From Opitutales bacterium (GTDB lineage: Bacteria > Verrucomicrobiota > Verrucomicrobiia > Opitutales > Opitutaceae): DNA of 51,654 nucleotides. The notes under the pieces are model-generated. The model did not search any database, was not told where the DNA came from, and saw only the letters and a program-made list of their open reading frames with translations. The stretch covers positions 1-51,654 of the forward strand of contig JABITN010000117.1 in assembly GCA_018700525.1 (NCBI GenBank). The letters are read 5' to 3'. Both the position numbers and the translations under genes were made by a program. Shown here one piece after another: positions 31,361-40,190 of this stretch; positions within the stretch are counted from its first letter, which is position 1; each line of letters starts with the position of its first letter.

Positions 31361-32344
31361 ATGGCGAGGAAATTGAGATTGGAATACCCTGGTGCGATCT
31401 ATAATGTGATTAACCGCGGGAGCTATCGTTCGTGGAAGTTTGAGAGCAAAGGGGCTAAGAACTCTTTCCGGAAGGCTATCTTTGAGACTTGTGAGCGGGT
31501 GGGATGGAGATTGCATGGGTGGGCGATAAAGGGGAATGATTACCAGTTTGCCGTCGAGACTTTGGAGTCGGATCTGTCGGAGGGGATGAGATGGCTCCAA
31601 GGCGTTTTTGCTAAGGGATTCAACCACCTTTGTAGGGAACGCAGAGCTCTTTTTCAGGATCGGTTTAAGGCGATCGTAGTCTTGGATTTCGAGCAATTCG
31701 GCTGGCTTTGTCATTGTATAAACTTGAGCCTTATTCGAGCGAAGGTTTGCAAAGTTCTAGAATTTAAGGCCCTCGAATATTCGAGTTACTGGCTCCTGCG
31801 GAAGAAGCGCTTGCGCCCGAATTTTCTAAGTTTCGAGGTATGTCTGGAAGGGGCAGGTGGTCTTGCGGACGGATCGTATGGATCGAAAAATTACGAGCAG
31901 TATCTGGAATGGTTGTCCGAGGATGGGCCTAGAATGAAGTCCATGAAGTTCGATCGGATCAGGAAGGATTGGGCTACGGGCAGCGCGGGGTTCAAGATCG
32001 GCTTGCTTGACGACGAGAAGCGAATATCCGCTTCGATCGCTCTTGGCGACTCGGACGCGAAAGCGGCTCGTGAGTTGGCTTGGGAGAAGTCATTTCTTGA
32101 GTGTTTGCGAATTGTCGGGAGAATGCATGACGATTCCGATTTGGGACGGAAGGCCGAGAATTGGAAAGTCGCGGTTGCGGGGTACCTAAAGTTGAAGCGT
32201 TTATGTCGCAATGGCTGGCTCGCGGATAGGTTAGGCATGGGTAGCGAATCGGAAGTAAGCCGCTATATTTCCCACATGCAATCAGGCGAGAGAAGGGAGG
32301 CGAAGGACCTCTTCGATCGGATAATTACAAAGATCAAGTGCTGA
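31361..32344 (+). CDS. RAYT-type (IS200-like) transposase homologue with lost catalytic residues
   Basis: The 327-residue frame is complete and matches the REP-associated tyrosine transposase family: MARKLRLEYPGAIYNVINRG, MRWLQGVFAKGFNHLCRERR, LFQDRFKAIVV and a C-terminal helix-turn-helix (NGWLADRLGMGSESEVSRYI). Yet the catalytic sites are gone. The HUH motif, normally N-H-x-H in PNHFHL or GNHFHL, reads G58-N-D60-Y-Q62-F, and the nucleophilic Tyr in CHYIHLNPVRA is Cys119 in CHCINLSLIRA. H15 is also Asn. The frame has nevertheless no stop or frameshift over 327 codons, and an AAAGG ribosome site precedes ATG. A non-catalytic, perhaps DNA-binding role is possible; recent inactivation is the alternative. 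Confidence 0.85.
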   Translation: MARKLRLEYPGAIYNVINRGSYRSWKFESKGAKNSFRKAIFETCERVGWRLHGWAIKGNDYQFAVETLESDLSEGMRWLQGVFAKGFNHLCRERRALFQDRFKAIVVLDFEQFGWLCHCINLSLIRAKVCKVLEFKALEYSSYWLLRKKRLRPNFLSFEVCLEGAGGLADGSYGSKNYEQYLEWLSEDGPRMKSMKFDRIRKDWATGSAGFKIGLLDDEKRISASIALGDSDAKAARELAWEKSFLECLRIVGRMHDDSDLGRKAENWKVAVAGYLKLKRLCRNGWLADRLGMGSESEVSRYISHMQSGERREAKDLFDRIITKIKC

Positions 32345-32386
32345 CCTTTTACGGTTTTAATCAAGAACAGACTTCTTGCTGGCAAA

Positions 32387-33823
32387 ATGACTTTCAATTC
32401 AATAGATTTTTTTATATTTTTACCCATAGTATTTGGTCTTTACTGGTTTGCTGCGAGAAATAGTATAAAACTACAAAATTTTATATTGTTGTTAGCCAGT
32501 TATGTTTTTTATGCTTTTTGGGACTGGCGCTTTTTATTCTTAATTTTGTTTAGCTCCCTGGCTGATTATTTTATCGGTCTTGGGCTATCCAGAACTGAGA
32601 AAATCCAAAAAAGAAAATACCTATTAGCTGGGAGTATAATAATTAACCTGGGTTTTCTTGGTTTTTTTAAGTATTATAATTTTTTTGCGGAAAGCTTTTC
32701 TGATGCGTTTAGCCTCATGGGGCACCCGATGAGGGTGAGTAGTTTAAGTATTATTCTTCCTGTGGGAATAAGCTTTTACACTTTTCAAACTTTAAGCTAT
32801 TCTATAGATCTCTATAAGAAAAAAATATCGCATGAAAAAAATGTTATAAATTTTCTAACCTTTGTCAGTTTCTTCCCGCAATTAGTTGCGGGTCCAATTG
32901 AACGAGCATCGAATCTGTTACCCCAGTTTAATAAAAAACGGTATTTCTCGTATGGCAATGCGGTAGATGGTTCACGCCAAATCCTTTGGGGCTTGTTTAA
33001 AAAAATAGTGATTGCTGATGGCTGTGCGGTATCTGTAAACTTGATTTTTAGTAATTATGAGCAATATTCCGGAAGCACGTTATTATTAGGAGCTATTTTG
33101 TTCAGCTTTCAAATATACTGCGATTTTTCAGGCTATTCGGATATCGCCATTGGAACTGCAAGGCTTTTCGGTATTGATTTAATGCAAAACTTTGCCTCTC
33201 CCTACTTCTCGAGAAATATGGCGGAATTCTGGCGACGTTGGCACATTTCTTTATCCACCTGGTTTCGAGACTATCTTTATATCCCATTGGGGGGAAGTAA
33301 GGTAAAAACGTTTAAGAATATTTTAAATGTTTTTGCTATCTTCATCGTCAGTGGTCTATGGCATGGTGCTAATTGGACTTTTTTGGCTTGGGGGTTCTTG
33401 CATGCCTTGTACTTTTTACCCTTGGTTGTGTTTAAAAACAATCGTAGATATTTGAATACCGTGGCAATGGGTCGGTACCTGCCGAGTTTTAGGGAACTCG
33501 TCAGTATGGTATCTACATATCTACTAGTAGTCTTCGCTTGGATCTTTTTCAGGGCCGAAAGTATAAGTCAAGCAGTTGATTATATAAATATAATTTTTTC
33601 AGAATCGCTTGTCAGTTACCCTGAGGTCGATCCCCGAAGCCTGATTGTTATCATCGCGTGCTTTTTGGCGATTGAATGGTTTGGTCGAGAGAAGCAGCAT
33701 CCACTTGCGGATATGAATTCAATCAAGGCTACAAGTCTAAGGTGGGGTTTGTACTTTTCTATAATCAGTATTATACTATTGTTTAAGACAAGTACGCAGC
33801 AATTTATTTATTTTCAATTTTAA
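32387..33823 (+). CDS. MBOAT-family O-acyltransferase (AlgI-like)
   Basis: The 478-residue product is a polytopic membrane protein. MBOAT signatures are FWDWRFLFLILFSSLADYFI, GFFKYYNFF, ILPVGISFYTFQTLSYSIDL, FFPQLVAGPIERASNLLPQF, YCDFSGYSDIAIGTARLFGI and SGLWHGANWTFLAWGFLHAL with the catalytic His. These are the marks of AlgI-type enzymes that pass acetyl groups to exported polysaccharide. The gene is clearly more AT-rich than its neighbours and lies next to the transposase homologue, so horizontal acquisition is likely. It is followed after two bases by an SGNH-like partner. The polysaccharide acceptor is unknown; no alginate polymerase is in the window. Confidence 0.92.
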   Translation: MTFNSIDFFIFLPIVFGLYWFAARNSIKLQNFILLLASYVFYAFWDWRFLFLILFSSLADYFIGLGLSRTEKIQKRKYLLAGSIIINLGFLGFFKYYNFFAESFSDAFSLMGHPMRVSSLSIILPVGISFYTFQTLSYSIDLYKKKISHEKNVINFLTFVSFFPQLVAGPIERASNLLPQFNKKRYFSYGNAVDGSRQILWGLFKKIVIADGCAVSVNLIFSNYEQYSGSTLLLGAILFSFQIYCDFSGYSDIAIGTARLFGIDLMQNFASPYFSRNMAEFWRRWHISLSTWFRDYLYIPLGGSKVKTFKNILNVFAIFIVSGLWHGANWTFLAWGFLHALYFLPLVVFKNNRRYLNTVAMGRYLPSFRELVSMVSTYLLVVFAWIFFRAESISQAVDYINIIFSESLVSYPEVDPRSLIVIIACFLAIEWFGREKQHPLADMNSIKATSLRWGLYFSIISIILLFKTSTQQFIYFQF

Positions 33824-33825
33824 CA

Positions 33826-34761
33826 ATGAAAAAATTTATTTATAAATTACTGTATTTTTTCCTTATGACTTGCGGCTTTATGCTGATTGTTGATTTTATA
33901 TATGTAGGACCAAACGATTCAAATTATATGGCTGCCATTGTTGATAAACATAAAAGGCTTGGGGAGATGAGTGATGGTCGGGTGATTTTTGCTGGTGGTT
34001 CTAATTTGGCCTTTGGTCTAAATAGTGAGCGTATAGAGAATGAGATTAACAATATAACTGTTGTGAATCTAGGGCTTCATGCCGGGTTAGGGATGGAGTT
34101 TCTGATTGGTGAAGTTCGGAGCTCGGTAAAAGATGGCGACGTCGTATTTCTGTCTTTCGAGTACCTGATTGGGGAAGGTCAATCAGGGGTCCTTGAGTTA
34201 ACCGCTGAGTGCTACCCTGAGTCGAAGAAATATGTCAATAACGAGTCATTAGCGTATAGCGATTTCAAGCTCTATCTAGATAGTGTCAGTGATAAGTTTA
34301 GGTCTATTGTATTCGATGCATCTAGTCGCAAGAGAGTTCAGCTAAAAGACCCTATATATTCAAGGTTGGCCTTTAATGAATTTGGCGACCATACTGCTCA
34401 TTTGGAAAGAGGTTCAATAAAGATATTAATCGATAACGTAGTTTTATCATATCGCTATTGGGAAGAAATTGAAAGACTGAATGAGCTAAATAAAATTTGC
34501 AAAGAACGTAATGTTAAGCTGTATTTTTCCTATCCCTGTATTGCAGAGTCTTTTTACGAAAAAAATCAGTCTGTTATAGATAGGTTCGAAAATGATATTA
34601 GTAACGATCTGCGCATTCCAGTGGTTAATCACCCTCGTACATTCGTGTACCCCGATAATCACTTTTATGACACGGTCTATCACTTGAATTCAGCGGGGAG
34701 AGATAAACGAACGGAAACGTTCATAGAAATCATCAAAAGCGATAAAGTCAGGTTGAATTAA
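33826..34761 (+). CDS. SGNH-like membrane-anchored protein, partner of the MBOAT enzyme
   Basis: The 311-residue product has an N-terminal membrane anchor (about 7-26) and an SGNH-hydrolase-like domain. VIFAGGSNLAFGLNSERIEN has the GGSN block (block I, Ser nucleophile region), VVNLGLHAGLGMEFLI the second block, and the C-terminal DNHFYDTVYHLNSAGRD has the Asp-x-x-His spacing expected for the catalytic pair. Such proteins are commonly paired with AlgI-like acyltransferases (AlgX/AlgJ, DltD-like roles) and transfer acetyl groups to polymer in the periplasm. The two-base gap and shared AT-rich composition mark it as one unit with the preceding gene. Enzyme activity is inferred from the motifs. 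Confidence 0.75.
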   Translation: MKKFIYKLLYFFLMTCGFMLIVDFIYVGPNDSNYMAAIVDKHKRLGEMSDGRVIFAGGSNLAFGLNSERIENEINNITVVNLGLHAGLGMEFLIGEVRSSVKDGDVVFLSFEYLIGEGQSGVLELTAECYPESKKYVNNESLAYSDFKLYLDSVSDKFRSIVFDASSRKRVQLKDPIYSRLAFNEFGDHTAHLERGSIKILIDNVVLSYRYWEEIERLNELNKICKERNVKLYFSYPCIAESFYEKNQSVIDRFENDISNDLRIPVVNHPRTFVYPDNHFYDTVYHLNSAGRDKRTETFIEIIKSDKVRLN

Positions 34762-34871
34762 ATACACGCCTTTGAATGGATTCAGAGAAAAGATGCCAAC
34801 GTATGATTGCAATCGATGATTAATGGTTCTGATAAAAGACTAGCCGACTTGCGCTTGGCGATGGGCTTGAC

Positions 34872-36596
34872 TTAGGGGCTCGGCGATATTGAGAATTGCT
34901 TGTCGCTTTCATCGAAGATCTTTCCATCTGCCGTGCTGACCCGGAGTGTTACCGTTTTCGATGAAATTGCAGGCACTTGCCATGTGAACGTCCCGTTGTG
35001 CGTGGTGGAATTCGTAATCACTTTCCACATACTGCCATTACTGTATTCCAATTTGACAGTTCGCACACCTTTCCAGAAGGGGCTCCAGGAGACGTTTACG
35101 GTTTGACCGGAAGTGAGCGTTTCGCCGCCATTGGGAAAATATAGTTTAAAGGCGGGTGGTAGCGGATTGTTTTTCAGGAGTCTTGGTTTACCTGACAGGG
35201 ATTTGTCGTCTTTAACCGCTTTCATGCGATCTTGAACCGCCTTGCGCATAGAGGCTAGTACATCCGCATACTGAGGATCATAAGCGAGGTTGTTTTCTTC
35301 GTAGGGATCCTCTTCAACGAGATATAATTCTTCTTTGGGTCTGGCATGGTAACGGTGCAGGAATTGAGCGGCCTCTTGATTGGATTCGGCAGCTTGAACC
35401 CACGCAGACCAATCATAGAACGTATGTTGGTTTCGTTGGCCAGCTCTCGTATGCCCTTCTCGGAAGACTTTTATGTCCATGTGGGTGGTGTTGTAGAACT
35501 CAGGGAACAGATTGAGCATGTATTTCCATTTGTTCGTTCTTACAGCCCGGGTGGGGTAAACGTTAACCGTCTTATCACCTTTGTGGACGGTGAAGATCTT
35601 TTCGCGATGGCGAGCGGTTTCGCCCAGCAATACGTTTTTAAAGGATTTGCCATCGATGCCTGCCACAGTAGGCGCTGCGGCGATATCGAGAAAAGTCGGG
35701 ATTAGATCTATCCAGCTGACCATGGCATCAGTGGTTGATTTTGGCTCAATCTTTCCGGGCCAAACGGCTATCAGTGGAACGCGTACGCCCGTTTCGTAGA
35801 GCGACCATTTCCCGAATGGCCAATTCTGGCCGTGGTCGGATGTATAGAGGATAAGGGTATTGTCTTCATCGAGTTGGCGTTTGACGATTTCGCGTACTTG
35901 GCCGACGGTTGTATCCACATTCTCAACGGACTGGTTGTAGCGGGCCATCAATTGGTGCGCCTCGGGTATATCGAATGTCTTGGGTGGCAGTACGGTGTCT
36001 TCAAGTTTGAAGTGAACGTCGCCTGGCTCGTTAGGCCAGATCGTGTGCGTGTCAGTCGGGCCGATGAACAGGGCAACCGGTTTGGTCTTGTCTTTCCGGT
36101 TTACGAGATAGGCTTCGACGTTTTCGGGATCGAGTAGATTATTGCTACCGGGTAGCCGTACTACTCCAGTGGGTACCACTCCTTTTCCATTGCCGTGGGC
36201 AACTTTACCCCTGAATACAACATCATAGCCCGCATCTATGAGTTGCTGTATCAAACTCTCGGATGCATCCAGTTTGTAATTTGAATTCTCGTGATTGCCT
36301 ACTACTCCATTTCTGTAGGGCATCAGCCCAGAAATTAGGGCATGCCGACTGGGGGCGCACGCAGGGGAGGCGACGTACGCTCGTGAGAAGGTCATGCCTT
36401 CATTTGCCAAAGATTGCATATGAGGCGTTTTCTGTTCCTTCGAGCCATAGACCGTCGAATGGTAGACGCCATGGTCGTCGGCAATAATAGCAACGATGTT
36501 TGGCTGGCCTGCAGCTGACAAATTTATCCCGAAGGCAAAAACGAGCAGGATTGCTTTGAGCGCAATGAGCAAGCTTTTCAGTTTTAGAGCGATCAT
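34872..36596 (-). CDS. Secreted type I sulfatase with C-terminal Ig-like domain
   Basis: The 574-residue product has a signal peptide (about 1-29), metal ligands D40-D41 (IVAIIADDHGVYHSTVYGS), a canonical C80-A-P-S-R84 motif followed by HALISGLMPYRNGVV, then GPTDTHTIWP, LYTSDHGQNWPFGKWSLYET and GVRVPLIAVWPGKI. The ADDHG and TSDHGQNWPFGKWSLYETG blocks are those of heparan N-sulfatase-like members. From about residue 478 a separate beta-sandwich domain follows (FPNGGETLTSGQTVNVSW, then VKLEYSNGSMWKVI and TFTWQVPAISSKTVTLRV), a fold used for carbohydrate binding or surface attachment. A fused Ig-like domain is found in no other sulfatase of this window. It ends FSISPSP. Confidence 0.9.
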   Translation of the reverse strand: MIALKLKSLLIALKAILLVFAFGINLSAAGQPNIVAIIADDHGVYHSTVYGSKEQKTPHMQSLANEGMTFSRAYVASPACAPSRHALISGLMPYRNGVVGNHENSNYKLDASESLIQQLIDAGYDVVFRGKVAHGNGKGVVPTGVVRLPGSNNLLDPENVEAYLVNRKDKTKPVALFIGPTDTHTIWPNEPGDVHFKLEDTVLPPKTFDIPEAHQLMARYNQSVENVDTTVGQVREIVKRQLDEDNTLILYTSDHGQNWPFGKWSLYETGVRVPLIAVWPGKIEPKSTTDAMVSWIDLIPTFLDIAAAPTVAGIDGKSFKNVLLGETARHREKIFTVHKGDKTVNVYPTRAVRTNKWKYMLNLFPEFYNTTHMDIKVFREGHTRAGQRNQHTFYDWSAWVQAAESNQEAAQFLHRYHARPKEELYLVEEDPYEENNLAYDPQYADVLASMRKAVQDRMKAVKDDKSLSGKPRLLKNNPLPPAFKLYFPNGGETLTSGQTVNVSWSPFWKGVRTVKLEYSNGSMWKVITNSTTHNGTFTWQVPAISSKTVTLRVSTADGKIFDESDKQFSISPSP

Positions 36597-36624
36597 GCGG
36601 TTTTTTCTATGAATCTACGACGAT

Positions 36625-37563
36625 TCAATTGACCCGAAGTTTTTGGAATTCCCGATAACCTTGCCAAGCGATATGTTGTAAATCGGCACGGTCTTTGTTG
36701 GAAAATACTTTGGTGATAGGAAGGCCATCACGGTCTTTTGTTTTGTCTCCCTCAAGAAATCTAATGTCCGTGACCTCGGTTATCGGTAGCCCAACAGGGC
36801 TTTTATTGAATATCGCTGCGTATAAGGCGCAGGCGCTCATGTAGGATAGGGTCTGGTTCAAGTGCGCATCGTTGATGAAGCGCAGGGGGAGATCTGGCCG
36901 TTGGGATTGGCTGCGATGAGCGATCAGGGCCATAGGAGCGACGTTGGCGTTTATACTGTTCGCCAATTTGGCTATCGACTTGGATTTCTTAAGGATAGGA
37001 GTTTTGTCTGGGGTTGATGATATCGTTTGGGCGTTTTGCGTTGTGGGTGTGGTCACGTACAAAATAACCCGAGCTCCCTGGGCCTTGGCCAGTTTGGCAT
37101 ACTTCGGAGCATACTGCATGTAGGGAGAATCATCGCCGTCCAGGTCATCACGGTAGGATTGCAGTACAATGATATCCCATTTTTCCCGACTGGGTGGATA
37201 GTTTTCAAGCAGAGCAACTTGTCGTTTTAAGCCAGCTGGCGCGTATTTGTCCTTCGAATCTTTGGAGGCTTCTTTAAGCGCGTCGACCGTCGCTTTGATC
37301 TCTTCTTTGGCAACGGCGTGTTGATTAATGATATGCTGCGTGCCTAGTCGCCAATGATCTTTTAAGGTGCGACCGCCGTAGATCACTGTGGAGACTTTGA
37401 ATTGCAGTCCAGGGTTTCCGACCTCCGCCATCTCTTTAACAACCTGAGAAAGAGTGTGCCGACCGGTGTAGCTGTTGCCGATGAATAGGACATTGAGCTC
37501 TTCAGAGCTGGCCTGTAGGGGAAGGAAGAATAATAGACTGAGAAGGAAGAATGAATGTTTCAT
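36625..37563 (-). CDS. Secreted SGNH/GDSL hydrolase-like protein
   Basis: The 312-residue product has a signal peptide (1-18 or so) and an SGNH-like fold: block I is LNVLFIGNSYTG with the nucleophile at S31, followed by STVIYGGRTLKDHWRLGTQH, WDIIVLQSYRDD and, near the C-terminus, INDAHLNQTLSYMSACALYA, where D and H four positions apart fit the catalytic Asp/His. It may remove acetyl or similar esters from glycans before or after sulfate removal. It lies 28 bases downstream of the sulfatase gene start on the same strand and precedes it in transcription, so the two are likely co-transcribed. The substrate is undetermined. Confidence 0.8.
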   Translation of the reverse strand: MKHSFFLLSLLFFLPLQASSEELNVLFIGNSYTGRHTLSQVVKEMAEVGNPGLQFKVSTVIYGGRTLKDHWRLGTQHIINQHAVAKEEIKATVDALKEASKDSKDKYAPAGLKRQVALLENYPPSREKWDIIVLQSYRDDLDGDDSPYMQYAPKYAKLAKAQGARVILYVTTPTTQNAQTISSTPDKTPILKKSKSIAKLANSINANVAPMALIAHRSQSQRPDLPLRFINDAHLNQTLSYMSACALYAAIFNKSPVGLPITEVTDIRFLEGDKTKDRDGLPITKVFSNKDRADLQHIAWQGYREFQKLRVN

Positions 37564-37624
37564 ATCACGAGTGTCCAGTTAAGCGGTTAATTGAGTTTTC
37601 TAAGTTCTTATTAATCTAGCCAGA

Positions 37625-38737
37625 TTATTGGGGTGCGGCGGCCATGAGGCCTTTCCAGAATTGGTTATTGAAGTCATTGGTTTCGGTCTGATTGCCGAGG
37701 CGGGTTATCACGAGATTCATGGAAGGAACTATATAGAGTTTTCTTTGCAGGGCGCCTTGGGCGGCGAAGAGATCGGCTGGGGCTTCTTTGATCAAGGGAC
37801 CCTCTTTCGGATTGAGGCCGGCACCTCCATTCACAATTGATTGTCCGTTTAGCCACCAGAGGTAGCCATAGGAGGGATTCATTTCCTGAGAAGGGTGTGA
37901 CATGTCGTGGATATAATCCTTGTCGGTCATTATGGGTTTTCCATTCCATGTTCCGCCGGCCAGGATCATTATTCCGATTCGGGCCAAGTCTCGATTGGAG
38001 GTACTCAGACCGAATATGTTGGTATCTTTGATGTTGGAGTCTTCCATGCCATTACGGAATATCCAGGTGGAGTCATCCATCCCAAGCGGATCGAACAGCC
38101 ATGCTTTCACGAGGTCTTTCGCGTTCATTCCGGCAGCGGCAGATGCCACATGCATAGAGTGGGAGTAAGCGGTGGTATTGTAACGCCAACGCGTGCCAGC
38201 TGGGGCTTCGAATGTGAGGTCGTCCTTCAATCCGGAGCTCATGCTGATCAGGTGCTTAACCGTGATCTTTGCTTCCTTTTCAGGAGAAGCTCGTGACCAA
38301 CCTTTACCCAGATACTTGTGGACGGGGTCTGAAATGGAAAGCAGTCTTTGTTGTTGAGCCATACCCACTATGATACCGGAGATGCTTTTTTGAGCGGATG
38401 CGACATCCTCTATGCTGTGACCGTCTTGGGTTTTGCCCAACATCATACGAACTCCACGGATCCCTCCCATTTTGTAGTTTTCGTCAGGCCAGTGTTTCTC
38501 GACGATAATTTTGCCGTTCTGGAGGATGAGCAGGCCAGAGGATTTTTGTTTGCCTACTGCATTGATCAATTTTTGCAGCTTCGCCTCATCCCATCCAGCT
38601 TCTGTCGGATCAATGGCTTCCCACTCTCCTGTATTGGGAGGGAAGTAGAGAGACTCTGCTACTGTGAAAGTCGGAGCTAGGAATAGTAAACTAATGAAGC
38701 CCATGACGAGCGGAGTGCTTTTAGATATCGAGCGCAT
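37625..38737 (-). CDS. Secreted serine hydrolase (beta-lactamase/transpeptidase-like)
   Basis: The 370-residue product has a signal peptide (about 1-27) and a class C beta-lactamase-like fold. The nucleophile motif is S114-A-Q-K117 (VASAQKSISGIIVGMAQ), the second motif lies at WRYNTTAYSHSMHVASAAAG with the family Tyr, and the region SYGYLWWLNGQSIVNGG precedes the third strand. The order and WWLN stretch resemble carboxylesterase-type members such as 6-aminohexanoate-dimer hydrolase, not true beta-lactamases. Its place in a sulfatase/SGNH gene row suggests an esterase role. The tail (RLGNQTETNDFNNQFWKGLM) is normal for the family. Confidence 0.83.
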   Translation of the reverse strand: MRSISKSTPLVMGFISLLFLAPTFTVAESLYFPPNTGEWEAIDPTEAGWDEAKLQKLINAVGKQKSSGLLILQNGKIIVEKHWPDENYKMGGIRGVRMMLGKTQDGHSIEDVASAQKSISGIIVGMAQQQRLLSISDPVHKYLGKGWSRASPEKEAKITVKHLISMSSGLKDDLTFEAPAGTRWRYNTTAYSHSMHVASAAAGMNAKDLVKAWLFDPLGMDDSTWIFRNGMEDSNIKDTNIFGLSTSNRDLARIGIMILAGGTWNGKPIMTDKDYIHDMSHPSQEMNPSYGYLWWLNGQSIVNGGAGLNPKEGPLIKEAPADLFAAQGALQRKLYIVPSMNLVITRLGNQTETNDFNNQFWKGLMAAAPQ

Positions 38738-38754
38738 CTTATGTTTCTAATAGT

Positions 38755-40119
38755 CTACTTCGATTTCGTATTGGGGATTCGGATATTATTTAGAATCGTC
38801 GGATCTTCCGCCTCAGGCGCTCGGTTAGCCAGAGCTAATAACTTTTGCACGATTTCCGGATGGTTCTTGGCTAGGTTTCGCGTTTCGCCTATGTCATTGG
38901 AAAGATCATACAATTCTACATTTTCCGATCCCCGGTCCTTAACGTAACCGTAGAAGGTTTGGCGATTGGGGAGAATCAGCTTCCAGTTATGGCGCCGAAC
39001 ACCCTGTAGCTCCCCTTTAATGTAGTAATAGAAATAGTCACGAGCTCCCATTTCGCTCTGCCCCTTCAACAGCGCCGTCTGGTCTACGCCATCCAACGGC
39101 CGATCCTTCGGCGCCTCAAAGCCAGTCAGAGCTGCAAAGGTTGGCAAAAAGTCTAAGGTAGAAAAAAGCGCATCGCTGACACGTCCCTCGGGAATCATCC
39201 CAGACCAACGCACCATGCAAGGCACGCGCACTCCTCCTTCGTAGCTCGATCCTTTCGCTCCGCGTAGGGGGCCGGACTCACCCCAGGCAATGGCTCCGTC
39301 ATGCTTGGGACCAAGGACTTCAGAGAAATTGCTCCAAGGGCCATTGTCCGAAGTGAAAATCACCAAGGTGTTGTCCCGCAGCCCTAGTTCGTCGATTCTA
39401 TCAAGCAAGCGACCGGTATGGAAATCGATTTCCTCGACCGTATCGCCATAGAGTCCGCCCTCGGACTGGCCTTTGAATTCGGGGGAGGCGCCGATGACCG
39501 AATGCACCATAGTATGGGCCAGGTACAAAAGGAACGGCTCGTCTTTGTGCTGCTCCAAAAACGCAATGCCCTTATCCGTGTAGCGTTTCGTCAGGCTGCC
39601 CATCTCATCGGTCCCGCCAATGGGTTCGTTGTTTTCATGAAAGGCTACCTTGCCGCCATCGTTCGCACCCAAGGTGCCCCAATAGTAGTCGAAGCCCTGA
39701 TTATTAGGCATGCGTTCGATTATGGCTCTGCGGTTGGAAACATCCCATTTGCCTATGCAGCCCGTCGTGTAACCGACAGTCTTGAGTTGCTCCGCGAAAG
39801 TGATCTCGCTCTCCGGCATGCTCCAGCCGAGACTACGGACCGGGTAGCGCCCAGTAAGCAAAGCCGAACGAGAAGGACCGCAAACCGTCTGAGCATAGAA
39901 GTTCGTAAATTTCGTTCCTTGCGTCGCTAATTTATCGATACGCGGCGTTCGAATCGTCTCTGATCCGAAACACCCCAAATCGCCATAACCCATATCGTCG
40001 ATAAAGATGATTACGACATTCGGCCGATCTTCCGACTGGGCAAACGAAACAAGGGCGAGCAGCATTGCAAGGGAGACACTGCAGCAAAAGGATTTTTTAT
40101 TATTAGTGCAAAGATTCAT
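38755..40119 (-). CDS. Secreted type I sulfatase (arylsulfatase A-like)
   Basis: I start at the ATG at 40117-40119 (MNLCTNNKKSFCCSVSLAML), which gives a proper signal peptide ending SFAQS; an ATG 114 bases further up would put 38 extra residues in front of it. The 454-residue product has D41-D42 in VVIIFIDDMGYGDLGCFGSE, the canonical C80-G-P-S-R84 followed by SALLTGRYPVRSLGW, then CIGKWDVSNRR, YLAHTMVHSVIGASPEFKG, LVIFTSDNGPWSNF and SYEGGVRVPCMVRWSGMI. GKWD replaces the usual GKWH, so the normal His of this block is Asp. It ends VELYDLSNDIGETRNLAKNH plus a short tail. A copy of the ~36-bp repeat lies directly upstream. Confidence 0.9.
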   Translation of the reverse strand: MNLCTNNKKSFCCSVSLAMLLALVSFAQSEDRPNVVIIFIDDMGYGDLGCFGSETIRTPRIDKLATQGTKFTNFYAQTVCGPSRSALLTGRYPVRSLGWSMPESEITFAEQLKTVGYTTGCIGKWDVSNRRAIIERMPNNQGFDYYWGTLGANDGGKVAFHENNEPIGGTDEMGSLTKRYTDKGIAFLEQHKDEPFLLYLAHTMVHSVIGASPEFKGQSEGGLYGDTVEEIDFHTGRLLDRIDELGLRDNTLVIFTSDNGPWSNFSEVLGPKHDGAIAWGESGPLRGAKGSSYEGGVRVPCMVRWSGMIPEGRVSDALFSTLDFLPTFAALTGFEAPKDRPLDGVDQTALLKGQSEMGARDYFYYYIKGELQGVRRHNWKLILPNRQTFYGYVKDRGSENVELYDLSNDIGETRNLAKNHPEIVQKLLALANRAPEAEDPTILNNIRIPNTKSK

Positions 40120-40130
40120 AGGGAGGGGTA

Positions 40131-40166
40131 GATTGTTGACAGGGAATTCAATTGTTCCGATGAGAT
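40131..40166 (-). repeat. ~36-bp dispersed leader repeat, copy B
   Basis: GATTGTTGACAGGGAATTCA then ATTGTTCCGATGAGAT. It agrees with copy C (41436-41471) at 31 of 36 positions and lies 12 bases upstream of the sulfatase start codon on the minus strand, as copy A does for the ThuA-like gene. Confidence 0.65.
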
Positions 40167-40190
40167 GAATACGTTGCAGATGTCGAATAA

